Source of the DNA: an uncultured Pelagibacteraceae bacterium
GTDB taxonomy: Bacteria; Pseudomonadota; Alphaproteobacteria; Pelagibacterales; Pelagibacteraceae
Reading direction: 5' to 3'
Assembly (NCBI GenBank): GCA_902597675.1
Contig: CACJYR010000013.1
Span: 1 to 36,998 of the forward strand
DNA length: 36,998 nt
The notes under the pieces are model-generated. The model did not search any database. It had not been told where the DNA came from and saw nothing but the letters and a program-made list of their open reading frames with translations. This document shows, piece after piece, positions 9,062-18,344 of this stretch. Positions within the stretch are counted from its first letter, which is position 1, and each line of letters starts with the position of its first letter. The translations under genes were made by a program, and so were the position numbers.

Positions 9062-10228
9062 ATGGAACTAGCAAAAAGTTTAGATAGATTAGGAACAGAG
9101 TCTGCTTTTTCGGTATTAGCAGAGGCAAAGAAATTAGAGGCCCAAGGTAAGCCGATGATCCATTTAGGTCTAGGACAACCAGATTTTAAAACACCCAAAC
9201 ATGTTGTTGAAGCGGCAAAAAAAGCTTTGGATGATGGTCATCATGGATACGTGATGTCAAATGGAATACCTGAGTGTCGACAAGCTGTAACAAGATGGAT
9301 AAAGAAACGTTATAAAGCTGAGATAGATCCTGAAAGAATTTTAATCATGCCAGGCGGTAAACCTACAATGAGTTACGCGATACAATGTTACGGAGAACCG
9401 GGAGTAGAAATAATCCATCCTACACCTGCATTTCCAATATATGAGTCTATGATTAATTATACAGGTTCAACGCCTGTCCCATATGATTTAACTGAGGATA
9501 AAGATCTTAAATTTGATCCGGATAAAATTTTATCTCTTATAACTAAAAAAACTAGGTTACTGATTTTAATAAATCCAAATAATCCAACAGGAAGTTTTGT
9601 TGAGAAACCTGTAATTGATTATTTTGCAAAGGAGTTAGAAAAACATCCTCATGTTACTATTTTAAGTGATGAAATTTATAGTAGACAAATCTTTGACTAC
9701 AAAGAAATGCCTTCTTTTTTCCATTATCCAAATTTAAAAGATAGGTTAATTGTATTAGAGGGTTGGAGCAAAGCTTATTCGATGACTGGATGGAGATTAG
9801 GTTGGAGTTATTGGCCTAAAGAACTTATTGAGCACGTAAACAAATTATTAATTAATAGTGTATCATGTGTAAATGCTGCTGCACAATATGCTGGTATTGC
9901 TGCATTAGATGGCCCCGATGACTCCATCAAAGATATGTTAGATAAGTTTACTTTGAGAAGAAATTTAATTCATCAGGGATTAAATGATCTACCAGGAGTA
10001 GAGTGTAGTTTACCTGGAGGAGCCTTTTATGCATTCCCAAAAGTCATTGGTACAGGAATGAATGGATCTGAATTCTGTAAAAAAGCAATGCATGAGGCTG
10101 GAGTAGCAATAGTGCCAGGAACAGCCTTTGGTAAAACTTGTAATGATTACGTGAGATTTAGTTTTGCAGCATCAAGAGATAACATTCAACAGGCTTTAGA
10201 AAACATAAAGAAAATGCTTACTAAATAA
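9062..10228 (+). CDS. PLP-dependent class I/II aminotransferase
   Basis: 388 aa; 'INPNNPTGSF', 'ILSDEIYSRQIF', 'LEGWSKAYSMTGWRLGW' PLP-lysine motif. Confidence 0.93.
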   Translation: MELAKSLDRLGTESAFSVLAEAKKLEAQGKPMIHLGLGQPDFKTPKHVVEAAKKALDDGHHGYVMSNGIPECRQAVTRWIKKRYKAEIDPERILIMPGGKPTMSYAIQCYGEPGVEIIHPTPAFPIYESMINYTGSTPVPYDLTEDKDLKFDPDKILSLITKKTRLLILINPNNPTGSFVEKPVIDYFAKELEKHPHVTILSDEIYSRQIFDYKEMPSFFHYPNLKDRLIVLEGWSKAYSMTGWRLGWSYWPKELIEHVNKLLINSVSCVNAAAQYAGIAALDGPDDSIKDMLDKFTLRRNLIHQGLNDLPGVECSLPGGAFYAFPKVIGTGMNGSEFCKKAMHEAGVAIVPGTAFGKTCNDYVRFSFAASRDNIQQALENIKKMLTK

Positions 10229-10266
10229 GCTGTATTTTTGATAAAATTTTTACTAATATTCTTTTA

Positions 10267-11640
10267 ATGAACGAGCAAGTCCAAGCAGAGTTTAAAAAAA
10301 TTTTTAATGGAAGATTTTCCACATCTGAGTCAACAAGAGCAAATTATGCTAGAGGCGAGGATACTTATGATCCCGTTTTGTCTAAAGCTGTAGTTTTTCC
10401 TGAAACAAATGAAGAAGTCTCTAAAGTGCTTCGTTTATGTAATGAGCACAAAATTCCTGTTGTACCTTTTGGAACAGGAACATCTTTAGAAGGTAATGTT
10501 GTCGGTAATGAAAAAGGCGTAACCATATGTCTTGAAAAAATGAATAAAATTTTAAGTGTGAATGTTGAGGACTTTGATTGTCGAGTTCAGGCATGTGTAA
10601 CTAAAGAACAATTAAATGATTATTTGAGAGAAGATGGGGTTTTTTTCCCGATTGATCCTGGCGCTAATGCAGCAATTGGAGGAATGGCTTCAACATCAGC
10701 TTCAGGGACAATGGCTGTAAAATATGGAACAATGAAAACTGTAATCAGTGGACTCACAGTTGTTTTGCCTAATGGAGATATTGTAAATACTGGTAGCAGA
10801 ACTAAAAAAACATCAGCAGGTTATAATTTAACCAATTTATTTATAGGTTCTGAGGGAACGTTAGGAATAATTACAGAAGTTCAATTGAGATTATCGCCAA
10901 TACCAGAAAGCATTATGTCTGCAGTTTGTCATTTCCCAACTTTAGAAAATGCAGTTCAAACTGCTCAACAAGTTATTCAATATGGAGTCCCGATAGCTAG
11001 AATTGAGATGCTAAACAAAGATCAAATGGGGATTAGTATTAATTACTCTAAATTGAAAGATATTGAAGCAGTCCCAACTTTATTTTTTGAGTTTCATGGA
11101 TCCGAGGCATCTAATAATGAAAATATTAAAATTGTTGAAGAAATCTCAAAAGATAACAATGGAAGTTCTTTTAAATGGGCAAAAGATTTAGAAGAGAGAA
11201 ATAAGCTTTGGAAAGCACGATGGGATGTTTATTATTCTGTTAAAGCATTGATAAATAATGGAAGGGTTTATTCGACTGATGTGTGTTTACCAATTTCAAA
11301 TATAACTGAATGTGTAAATTACGCAGAAGAGCAAGCAAAAAAATTTGGATTGAGAGCTCCGATGGTAGGTCATTTGGGCGATGGAAACTTTCATGTGCTT
11401 TTGCCTTTTGACCCTGAAAACAAAGAGACATATAAAAAAATAAGAGAATTTAACGACTTATTAATTAATAAAGCGCTTGAATTGAAAGGTACAATCACTG
11501 GAGAACATGGAGTTGGTTTACATAAAAAAGAATATCTTTTAAAAGAACATGCTGACAACATTCCATTAATGAAATTGATAAAGAGGAGCATTGATCAAAA
11601 TAATATAATGAATCCTGGGAAAATATTTGATCTAAATTAG
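10267..11640 (+). CDS. FAD-binding oxidase, D-lactate dehydrogenase (LDHD)/GlcD family
   Basis: 457 aa; 'VVPFGTGTSLEGNVVG', 'DPGANAAIGGMASTSASGTMAVKYGTMKTVISGLTVVLPNGDIV', C-terminal 'GTITGEHGVGLHKKEYL...IDQNNIMNPGKIFDLN'. Confidence 0.92.
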   Translation: MNEQVQAEFKKIFNGRFSTSESTRANYARGEDTYDPVLSKAVVFPETNEEVSKVLRLCNEHKIPVVPFGTGTSLEGNVVGNEKGVTICLEKMNKILSVNVEDFDCRVQACVTKEQLNDYLREDGVFFPIDPGANAAIGGMASTSASGTMAVKYGTMKTVISGLTVVLPNGDIVNTGSRTKKTSAGYNLTNLFIGSEGTLGIITEVQLRLSPIPESIMSAVCHFPTLENAVQTAQQVIQYGVPIARIEMLNKDQMGISINYSKLKDIEAVPTLFFEFHGSEASNNENIKIVEEISKDNNGSSFKWAKDLEERNKLWKARWDVYYSVKALINNGRVYSTDVCLPISNITECVNYAEEQAKKFGLRAPMVGHLGDGNFHVLLPFDPENKETYKKIREFNDLLINKALELKGTITGEHGVGLHKKEYLLKEHADNIPLMKLIKRSIDQNNIMNPGKIFDLN

Positions 11641-11657
11641 TTAAGTCTATCATTTTA

Positions 11658-12611
11658 ATGAAAAAAATTTTAATCACTAGAAAATTAATTAAGGAGAGTG
11701 AGGACAAAGCCACTAAAACTTTTGATCCAATATTCAATAATAATGATGAGCTATACTCTCAGTCAAAAGTAATAGAGATGAGCAAAGGATGTGATGGAAT
11801 TTTATCTTCTCTCACAGATAAAATGGATAAAGAAACAATCAACAAATTGCCAGACACGATAAAAATTATTTCGAATTTTGCAGTTGGATTTGGAAATATT
11901 GATTTAGATGCCGCAAAAAAAAGAGGCATTGCAGTAACCAATACTCCTGAGGTTTTATCTGATGCGACAGCTGAAATTGGGATACTTTTAATTTTAGGCG
12001 CATGCAGAAGAGCCTCTGAAGGAATAGTATCTGCTCAAGAAGGTGGATGGAAGTGGTCAGCAGACTACTTAATAGGTAAGCAATTGACAGGCTCCAGACT
12101 TGGTATTCTAGGCATGGGAAGAATAGGACAAAAAATTGCAAAGATTGCAAAGTCGTTAGGCATGATAATTCACTACCACAATAGATCAAAGTTAAGTGAT
12201 GAAAAAGAACAGGGAGCGATTTATCATGATAATATTAAAAGTCTTTTTTCAGTTTCTGATGTTCTATCAATTTGTTGTCCTGCTACTAAAGAAACAGAAA
12301 ACATGATCAATAAAGAAACCGTTGAATATTTTCCTAAAGGAGCAGTAATTACTAATGTCGCAAGAGGAGATATAGTCGATGATGAAGCCTTGATTGATGC
12401 ATTAAATCGGAGAAAAATATATGCAGCTGGATTAGATGTTTATAAAAATGAGCCAAACTTAAATCCTGGTTATAATAAAATTAAGTCAGCATTTATTCTT
12501 CCACACCTAGGAAGCGCAACAAAGGATACAAGAATTGCAATGGCAAACTTAGCAATCGATAATATTGATGAGTTTTTTAAAACTGGAAATTGTAAAAATA
12601 AAGTAAATTAA
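11658..12611 (+). CDS. D-isomer-specific 2-hydroxyacid dehydrogenase (glyoxylate/hydroxypyruvate reductase-like)
   Basis: 317 aa; 'LTGSRLGILGMGRIGQKIAKIAKSLGM' NAD-binding motif, 'FPKGAVITNVARGDIVDDEALIDAL', 'ILPHLGSATKDTR'. Confidence 0.92.
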   Translation: MKKILITRKLIKESEDKATKTFDPIFNNNDELYSQSKVIEMSKGCDGILSSLTDKMDKETINKLPDTIKIISNFAVGFGNIDLDAAKKRGIAVTNTPEVLSDATAEIGILLILGACRRASEGIVSAQEGGWKWSADYLIGKQLTGSRLGILGMGRIGQKIAKIAKSLGMIIHYHNRSKLSDEKEQGAIYHDNIKSLFSVSDVLSICCPATKETENMINKETVEYFPKGAVITNVARGDIVDDEALIDALNRRKIYAAGLDVYKNEPNLNPGYNKIKSAFILPHLGSATKDTRIAMANLAIDNIDEFFKTGNCKNKVN

Positions 12612-12701
12612 TTCTACTCTGGATTGAATCTAATTCAACTATTGCGACATCTACGCCTTTTTTTAGAAAGACTCTAATCTGATTCTATGTTTTAATTAAT
12701 C

Positions 12702-12715
12702 AAGTTAATTAACTT
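12702..12715. promoter_or_regulatory. Perfect 14-bp palindrome AAGTTAATTAACTT upstream of dctP (candidate operator)
   Basis: Self-reverse-complementary sequence immediately 5' of the GGAG ribosome-binding site. Confidence 0.35.
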
Positions 12716-12729
12716 TAATAGGAGTAATA

Positions 12730-13884
12730 ATGACTAAAGAAAATAAATCATTGAAGGTGAAAACATCTTCAAGACGTAAGTTCTTTAAAACTGCTGCTAA
12801 GACTGGTGCTATAGCTGCAGCCGCTGTTGCAATGCCATATGTGAAGGCAAATGCAGCAACAACTTTAAAGATGCAAGCTGCATGGCCAAGTGGAGCTAAC
12901 ATCTTTTTCGAAATGGCTGGAGACTATTGTAACATGGTTAAAGAAATGTCTGGAGGATCTCTTCAGATTGATCTTCAACCGGTTGGAGCAGTTGTAAAGA
13001 CTTCAGAAATCGGACAAGCGGTTAGTTCCGGTGTAGTAGATATGGGTCACTGGGTGACTGCATATTGGTATGGTAAAAACCCTGCTGCATCATTATTTGG
13101 AACTGGTCCTTCATACGGAATGTCATCTCAAGAAGTTATGGGATGGATGGAGTATGGTGGAGGAAGAAAATTATATGACGAAACACTTGCAAAAGTTGGT
13201 TTCGATTATGTTGGTTTTTTCCATATGCCTATGCCAGCTCAGCCTTTTGGTTGGTTCAAAAAGAACGTAACTAAAGTGTCTGATGTTAAAGGTATGAAGT
13301 ACAGAACTGTTGGTTTAGCGACTAACGTTTTAACTGCAATGGGAATGGTAGTTAGACAATTACCAGGTGGTGAAATTCAGCCAGCGATGAAAACTGGTTT
13401 GATTGAAGCTGCTGAGTTTAACAACCCTACTTCAGACTCTCAGTTTGGTATGCAAGATGTTTCTAAGCACTATCACTTAGGAAGCTTCCACCAATCTCAA
13501 GAGATGTTTGAGATACCAGTTAACAAAAAAACATATAATAGTTTATCACCTGCACACCAAGCAATATTGAAAAATGCTGCTTATGCTGCAAATAGTGATA
13601 ACTACTTTAAAGCTTTAGTAAGATACTCAGCTGACTTAGCTAAGTTAATGAATGAGCATAAAGTAAATGTTTACCAAACTTCTGATGAAATCTTAGCTCA
13701 ACAATTAAAAGGTTGGGATAAGGTAATCGGTGATTTCAATAAGAAAGATCCTTTCTTTAAGAAAATCGTAGATTCTCAGAAAGCGTATGCGAAGAGAGTA
13801 ATGAAATACTTGCTGATGAATCAGCCGAATTACAAACTTGCGTATGAAAATGAGTTTGGTCCAATAGCAAAAGTTAAGTTATAA
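12730..13884 (+). CDS. dctP: TRAP transporter substrate-binding protein, DctP family
   Basis: 384 aa; twin-arginine signal 'SSRRKFFKTAAKTGAIAAAAVAMPYVKANA'; 'LKMQAAWPSGANIFFEMAGDY...EIGQAVSSGVVDMGH'; GGAG RBS at 12721. Confidence 0.93.
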   Translation: MTKENKSLKVKTSSRRKFFKTAAKTGAIAAAAVAMPYVKANAATTLKMQAAWPSGANIFFEMAGDYCNMVKEMSGGSLQIDLQPVGAVVKTSEIGQAVSSGVVDMGHWVTAYWYGKNPAASLFGTGPSYGMSSQEVMGWMEYGGGRKLYDETLAKVGFDYVGFFHMPMPAQPFGWFKKNVTKVSDVKGMKYRTVGLATNVLTAMGMVVRQLPGGEIQPAMKTGLIEAAEFNNPTSDSQFGMQDVSKHYHLGSFHQSQEMFEIPVNKKTYNSLSPAHQAILKNAAYAANSDNYFKALVRYSADLAKLMNEHKVNVYQTSDEILAQQLKGWDKVIGDFNKKDPFFKKIVDSQKAYAKRVMKYLLMNQPNYKLAYENEFGPIAKVKL

Positions 13885-13908
13885 TTAACTTTTCATAAAT
13901 TTTAATGA

Positions 13909-13933
13909 GGGGGCCTCGGCCCCCTTTTTATTT
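13909..13933 (+). terminator. Rho-independent-type terminator between dctP and dctQ
   Basis: GGGGGCC-TC-GGCCCCC (13909-13924) followed by TTTTTATTT; strikingly GC-rich in an AT-rich region. Confidence 0.85.
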
Positions 13934-13969
13934 GATTAATTAAAAACAATTCAATAAGAGTCTATATCT

Positions 13970-14563
13970 ATGATGAGATCTTATATAAAATTTGCCGACC
14001 GATTAAGCGTCTCAATGGGTAAAGCATTTTCCTGGTGTATTGTAATTTTAATGGGTGGAACGTGCTATGAAGTTTTTATGGCATATGCTTTAAATGCACC
14101 AACTTTATGGAATTTCGATTTTAGTCTCCAAATGTATGGTGCGATTTTTATGATGGCTGGTGCATATACTTTGTGTACCGAGGCACATGTAAGAGGAGAC
14201 GTCATTTACAGATTATTTTCTCAAAGAGTACAAGCTTGGATAGATATAGTTTTATATTTTATTTTCTTTTTCCCTGGTGTAATTGCATTAGCCTTTTATG
14301 GTTACGAGTATGCTGCGCTAGCTTGGAAAATAAAAGAAACAAGTTGGAATAGTCCAGCTCAAATTCAAATTTATATGGCAAAATCTTTAATACCTTTATC
14401 TGGAAGTCTGTTAACCCTTCAGGGAATAGGTGAAGTGTTCAGATGTATTATATGTATTAAAACTGGTAGTTGGCCAGAAAGAGGAACAGAGCGTGATGCC
14501 GAAGAAACTGAAAAAGTATTAATGAGAACTTCACAAGAAGGAAATAAAGAAGATGTTATTTAG
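13970..14563 (+). CDS. dctQ: TRAP transporter small permease subunit
   Basis: 197-aa, four-TM ORF with 'YTLCTEAHVRGDVIYRLFSQR'; between dctP and dctM. Confidence 0.9.
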   Translation: MMRSYIKFADRLSVSMGKAFSWCIVILMGGTCYEVFMAYALNAPTLWNFDFSLQMYGAIFMMAGAYTLCTEAHVRGDVIYRLFSQRVQAWIDIVLYFIFFFPGVIALAFYGYEYAALAWKIKETSWNSPAQIQIYMAKSLIPLSGSLLTLQGIGEVFRCIICIKTGSWPERGTERDAEETEKVLMRTSQEGNKEDVI

Positions 14564-15914
14564 TCTGACAAATCCTGAAGTGGCAATTATGATGATGGGT
14601 ATATTTTTATTTGCCGTACTATTAGGTTTTCCGATTGCCTTTACTTTAATGGCGATGGGACTAGGTTTTGGATATTATGCTTACTTTGATCCAACTAAGA
14701 TGGAACATCTTTTTGATAATAGGATATTCCAACTTTTTGTTCAAAACACCTACACTGTTATGGATAATAATGTCCTTACTGCTGTCCCGCTCTTTTTATT
14801 CATGGGATATTTAGTTGAAAGAGCAGGTATTGTAGCAAAACTATTTTTTGCAATTAGATTAGCATCTCATAAGCTTCCTGCATCAATGGCAGTTGCAGCA
14901 CTGATTACTTGTGCCCTATTTTCAACAGCAACAGGTATTATAGGTGCAGTTGTTACTTTAATGGGATTACTAGCATGGCCTGCTATGATTAAAGCTGGTT
15001 ATGATAAAAAATTTGCATCTGGAATAATTTGTTCAGGTGGATGTTTAGGAATTTTAATTCCACCTAGTATTATGTTGATCGTTTACTCTGTAATTGCTCA
15101 ACTATCACCACTAAGGTTATTTGCAGCTGCTATTTTTCCAGGACTTATGTTAGCGGGACTTTACATTGCATACGCAGTGTTCAGAGCTTGGTTAAATCCA
15201 TCAATAGCGCCAAAACCTGCAGCTGAGGAAATACCTCCTACTGCAGTAATTCTTAAAGAAGTTCTTGTCTCCTTCTTACCTTTATTTTCATTGATAATTT
15301 TAGTTCTAGGTACAATTTTAGCTGGAATAGCAACACCTGCTGAAGCTGCAGCCGTCGGTGCATTTGGATCATTGGTGCTTTCATATTTTTATAAAACCCT
15401 TAAGTGGAAAAATTTTAAAGAGTCCGTCTTTTTGACAGCTAAAACAACTGCAATGATCATGTGGCTTTTCATAGGATCGTGGACATTTGCTTCCGTATTT
15501 TCTTATCTTGGAGGCCACGAGGTTTTTGAACATTTCTTTAAATCTCTAAATTTACAGCCTTGGCAATTTTTAGTAATTACACAATTGATTATATTTTTAT
15601 TAGGTTGGCCATTGGAGTGGACGGAGATATTAATTATTTTTGTACCAATATTTTTACCATTAGTCGAATTTTTTGGAGTAAATCCGTATTTCTTTGCAAT
15701 GTTGATTGCTCTAAATTTACAAACCTCATTTTTGACACCCCCCATGGCAATGTCTGCTTACTACCTAAAGGGAGTTCAATCAAAGAATGTTGAATTGATG
15801 CAGATCTTTGGAGGAATAATGCCATTTTTAGGTATTGTGATTTTAGCTATGGTTCTAATGTATTTATTTCCAGGTATAGCACTTTGGTTACCAGAGACAT
15901 TATTTGCAAATTAA
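14553..15914 (+). CDS. dctM: TRAP transporter large permease subunit
   Basis: 453-aa multi-TM ORF; 'CSGGCLGILIPPSIMLIVYSVIAQLSPLRLFAAAIFPGLMLAGLY', 'ATPAEAAAVGAFG', 'LNLQTSFLTPPMAMSAYYLKGV'. Confidence 0.95.
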   Translation: MLFSLTNPEVAIMMMGIFLFAVLLGFPIAFTLMAMGLGFGYYAYFDPTKMEHLFDNRIFQLFVQNTYTVMDNNVLTAVPLFLFMGYLVERAGIVAKLFFAIRLASHKLPASMAVAALITCALFSTATGIIGAVVTLMGLLAWPAMIKAGYDKKFASGIICSGGCLGILIPPSIMLIVYSVIAQLSPLRLFAAAIFPGLMLAGLYIAYAVFRAWLNPSIAPKPAAEEIPPTAVILKEVLVSFLPLFSLIILVLGTILAGIATPAEAAAVGAFGSLVLSYFYKTLKWKNFKESVFLTAKTTAMIMWLFIGSWTFASVFSYLGGHEVFEHFFKSLNLQPWQFLVITQLIIFLLGWPLEWTEILIIFVPIFLPLVEFFGVNPYFFAMLIALNLQTSFLTPPMAMSAYYLKGVQSKNVELMQIFGGIMPFLGIVILAMVLMYLFPGIALWLPETLFAN

Positions 15915-15920
15915 TTTTAG

Positions 15921-17249
15921 ATGACAGATATATTTTCTTTAAGTCTTGAAGAACTTGCTACAAAGATTAAAGATGCTCAACTCACTTCTGTTGATGTTTG
16001 TGAAAAGTATATCGAGAGAATCAATAAATTTGACAAAGATATAAAGGCTTGGGCCCATTTTGACAAAAAAGTTTTATTAGAAAAAGCCGCAGAAGCTGAC
16101 GATCATAGAAGATCTGGTAAACCAATTGGTCCACTTCATGGAGTGCCTATCGCGGTTAAAGACATTATTGGGACTGTTGATATGCCAACCGAATGTGGAA
16201 CAGTTATTAGAAAAGGTAAATCATATTCACAAAATGCTGAAATAATTGATCTGATTCATTCATCTGGAGCGATTGTAATGGGTAAAACAGCAACCTCAGA
16301 ACTTGCTTATTTAGGACCTCCTGCAACCACAAATCCACATGATAAAACAAGAACACCAGGTGGTTCTTCAAGCGGATCTGCTGCTTCTGTAGCTTCTTAT
16401 ATGGCACCTGCATCAATTGGATCACAAACTGGAGGATCCATTATTAGACCAGCATCCTATTGTGGCGTTGTGGGTTATAAACCTAGTTATGGTTTGATAT
16501 CTAGAAATGGTGTTTTAAGAACTTCTTACAGTTTAGATCATATAGGAATTTTTGGCCGAAAAGTTGAGGATGTGGCTATGTTGGCAAAAGTATTGATAAA
16601 AAAAGATAAATTTGATCCAGCAACTATACATTACTCAACAGACAATATTTTATCTGAGACAAAAAAAGGACCTTTATTTGATCCTAAATTTATTTTTTAT
16701 AAAACTGAACATTGGAAATTAATAGATAAAAAGTCTAGAGAGTCATTTGAATATTTTATTAATTCATTCAAAAAAAATATCGAGATTTTTGATACACCTT
16801 CTTATTTTAAGGATATTCACAAGTATCACCAAATCATTCATGAGACTGATTTAGCCAATAATTTTTCAGTGTATTTTAAAAAATTTAAAAAGAAATTGTC
16901 TAAGTATATGCAAGATGCAATTATCAAAGGCAATAAACATTCCGCGAAAGAATACGCAGAAGCAATTGATTTTATGAAAAGAGGCTATGAGTCTTACGAG
17001 GAAGTTTTTGAGGATTATCATGGAGTTTTGTCACCAGCTAGCCCAGGTGTTGCACCAAAGGGTTTAAAAAGTACAGGAACAGCAGAATTTAATAAAGTTT
17101 GGTCTTATCTTGGTACACCATGTATTTCGTTACCTTTACTTGAAGGAGAAAATAATTTACCATTAGGGGTTCAATTAATTGGCAATAAATATGATGATCA
17201 TAGATTTCTAGGAGTTGCTAATTGGTTAGAAAAAGAATGTCAGGAATAA
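15921..17249 (+). CDS. Amidase (amidase signature family)
   Basis: 442 aa; 'GPLHGVPIAVKDI', 'RTPGGSSSGSAASVASYMAPASIGSQTGGSIIRPASYCGVVGYKPSYG' amidase signature. Confidence 0.95.
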   Translation: MTDIFSLSLEELATKIKDAQLTSVDVCEKYIERINKFDKDIKAWAHFDKKVLLEKAAEADDHRRSGKPIGPLHGVPIAVKDIIGTVDMPTECGTVIRKGKSYSQNAEIIDLIHSSGAIVMGKTATSELAYLGPPATTNPHDKTRTPGGSSSGSAASVASYMAPASIGSQTGGSIIRPASYCGVVGYKPSYGLISRNGVLRTSYSLDHIGIFGRKVEDVAMLAKVLIKKDKFDPATIHYSTDNILSETKKGPLFDPKFIFYKTEHWKLIDKKSRESFEYFINSFKKNIEIFDTPSYFKDIHKYHQIIHETDLANNFSVYFKKFKKKLSKYMQDAIIKGNKHSAKEYAEAIDFMKRGYESYEEVFEDYHGVLSPASPGVAPKGLKSTGTAEFNKVWSYLGTPCISLPLLEGENNLPLGVQLIGNKYDDHRFLGVANWLEKECQE

Positions 17250-17250
17250 A

Positions 17251-17427
17251 ATGAATAAAATTACTACAATCATAGGATTATCTTTTGCAGTTTTCTTTTT
17301 AATTGGTTTAGCTACAACTTTGACAAGATCAATGATGATAGGCTTCTTGGATGTTATTCCAGTTTATCTTTTAATGGGTGCAGCTATCATCATGATGATA
17401 TACGAAGCCTTTTTTGATAAAGATTAA
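17251..17427 (+). CDS. Small two-TM membrane protein (58 aa), absent from the supplied ORF track
   Basis: ATG..TAA: MNKITTIIGLSFAVFFLIGLATTLTRSMMIGFLDVIPVYLLMGAAIIMMIYEAFFDKD; starts 1 nt after the amidase stop and fills an otherwise empty gap. Confidence 0.7.
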   Translation: MNKITTIIGLSFAVFFLIGLATTLTRSMMIGFLDVIPVYLLMGAAIIMMIYEAFFDKD

Positions 17428-17438
17428 TATCAATTAAA

Positions 17439-18344
17439 TTGAAAAATATTAAGACAGATATATTTCCATTATCATTACTATTTATACAACCAATCTTTAT
17501 GGCTAGTAACTTAGTTGTTGCTAGAGGCGGTGTTGAATTTGTTCCGCCTATTTCACTTGCATTTTGGCGTTGGACAGTAGTTTTTTTGATTTTATTACCA
17601 TTCACTTATGTAACTTTAAAAAATAATTTTCACATAATTAAAAAGGAATATAAAAAATTATTTTTTTTAGGGTCAATGGGATGTGGTGTATGTGGCGCTT
17701 TCCCTTTTTTAGCTGGTGAGACAACAACTGTAACTAATATGGGGATAATTTACACATCCTCTCCAGTTTTTATTATTTTGATTTCATATTTCTTTTTTCA
17801 AGAAAAAATAAATTTGACAAAGGTAATTGGTTTAATTGCTTGTTTGATTGGTGTTTTTGTCATTATTATTAAAGGTGATATTGATTTATTAATTAATCTT
17901 AGATTTACAATTGGTGATTTATGGATGTTAGCTGCTGCAGTTGGTTGGGCTTTATATTCTATTTATTTATTTTATTGGAAATCAAAATTAAAAATTTTCG
18001 ATAGATTTGCCATGATTTCCTTTTTTGGTGCTTTAAGTTTGTTACCCTTTTATGTTGGCGAGGAATTATTTTATAAAGAGACTATATTTGTAACAGAATT
18101 TTATTTATGGGTGATTTTTGCTGCTATATCGCCAGGGATAATTGCTTTTACACTTTATACTATAGCTCAAAAAAAATTAGGTGCATCTTTAACTGGCTTT
18201 ACGCTTTATGTTTTTACAGTTTACGGTGCAATTTATGGATACTTTTTATTTGACGAAAAATTTGAAAATTACCATATTATTGGGACTATTCTGGTATTTT
18301 TTGGCGTATATTTAGCAAAGAAAAATAATGTTAAAAAGGTTTAG
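17439..18344 (+). CDS. EamA/DMT-superfamily transporter (TTG start)
   Basis: 301-aa, ~10-TM ORF; 'SSPVFIILISYFFFQEKINLTKVIGLIACLIGVFVII' and second repeat 'GAIYGYFLFDEKFENYHIIGTILVFFGVYLA'. Confidence 0.92.
   Translation: MKNIKTDIFPLSLLFIQPIFMASNLVVARGGVEFVPPISLAFWRWTVVFLILLPFTYVTLKNNFHIIKKEYKKLFFLGSMGCGVCGAFPFLAGETTTVTNMGIIYTSSPVFIILISYFFFQEKINLTKVIGLIACLIGVFVIIIKGDIDLLINLRFTIGDLWMLAAAVGWALYSIYLFYWKSKLKIFDRFAMISFFGALSLLPFYVGEELFYKETIFVTEFYLWVIFAAISPGIIAFTLYTIAQKKLGASLTGFTLYVFTVYGAIYGYFLFDEKFENYHIIGTILVFFGVYLAKKNNVKKV

Noticed and set aside
11240-12189. Several 60-107 aa antisense ORFs across the FAD oxidase and 2-hydroxyacid dehydrogenase genes
   Set aside because: All nested opposite clearly coding frames; typical shadow ORFs
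15503-15825. Overlapping ORFs on both strands within dctM
   Set aside because: Nested within a strongly conserved TRAP permease frame
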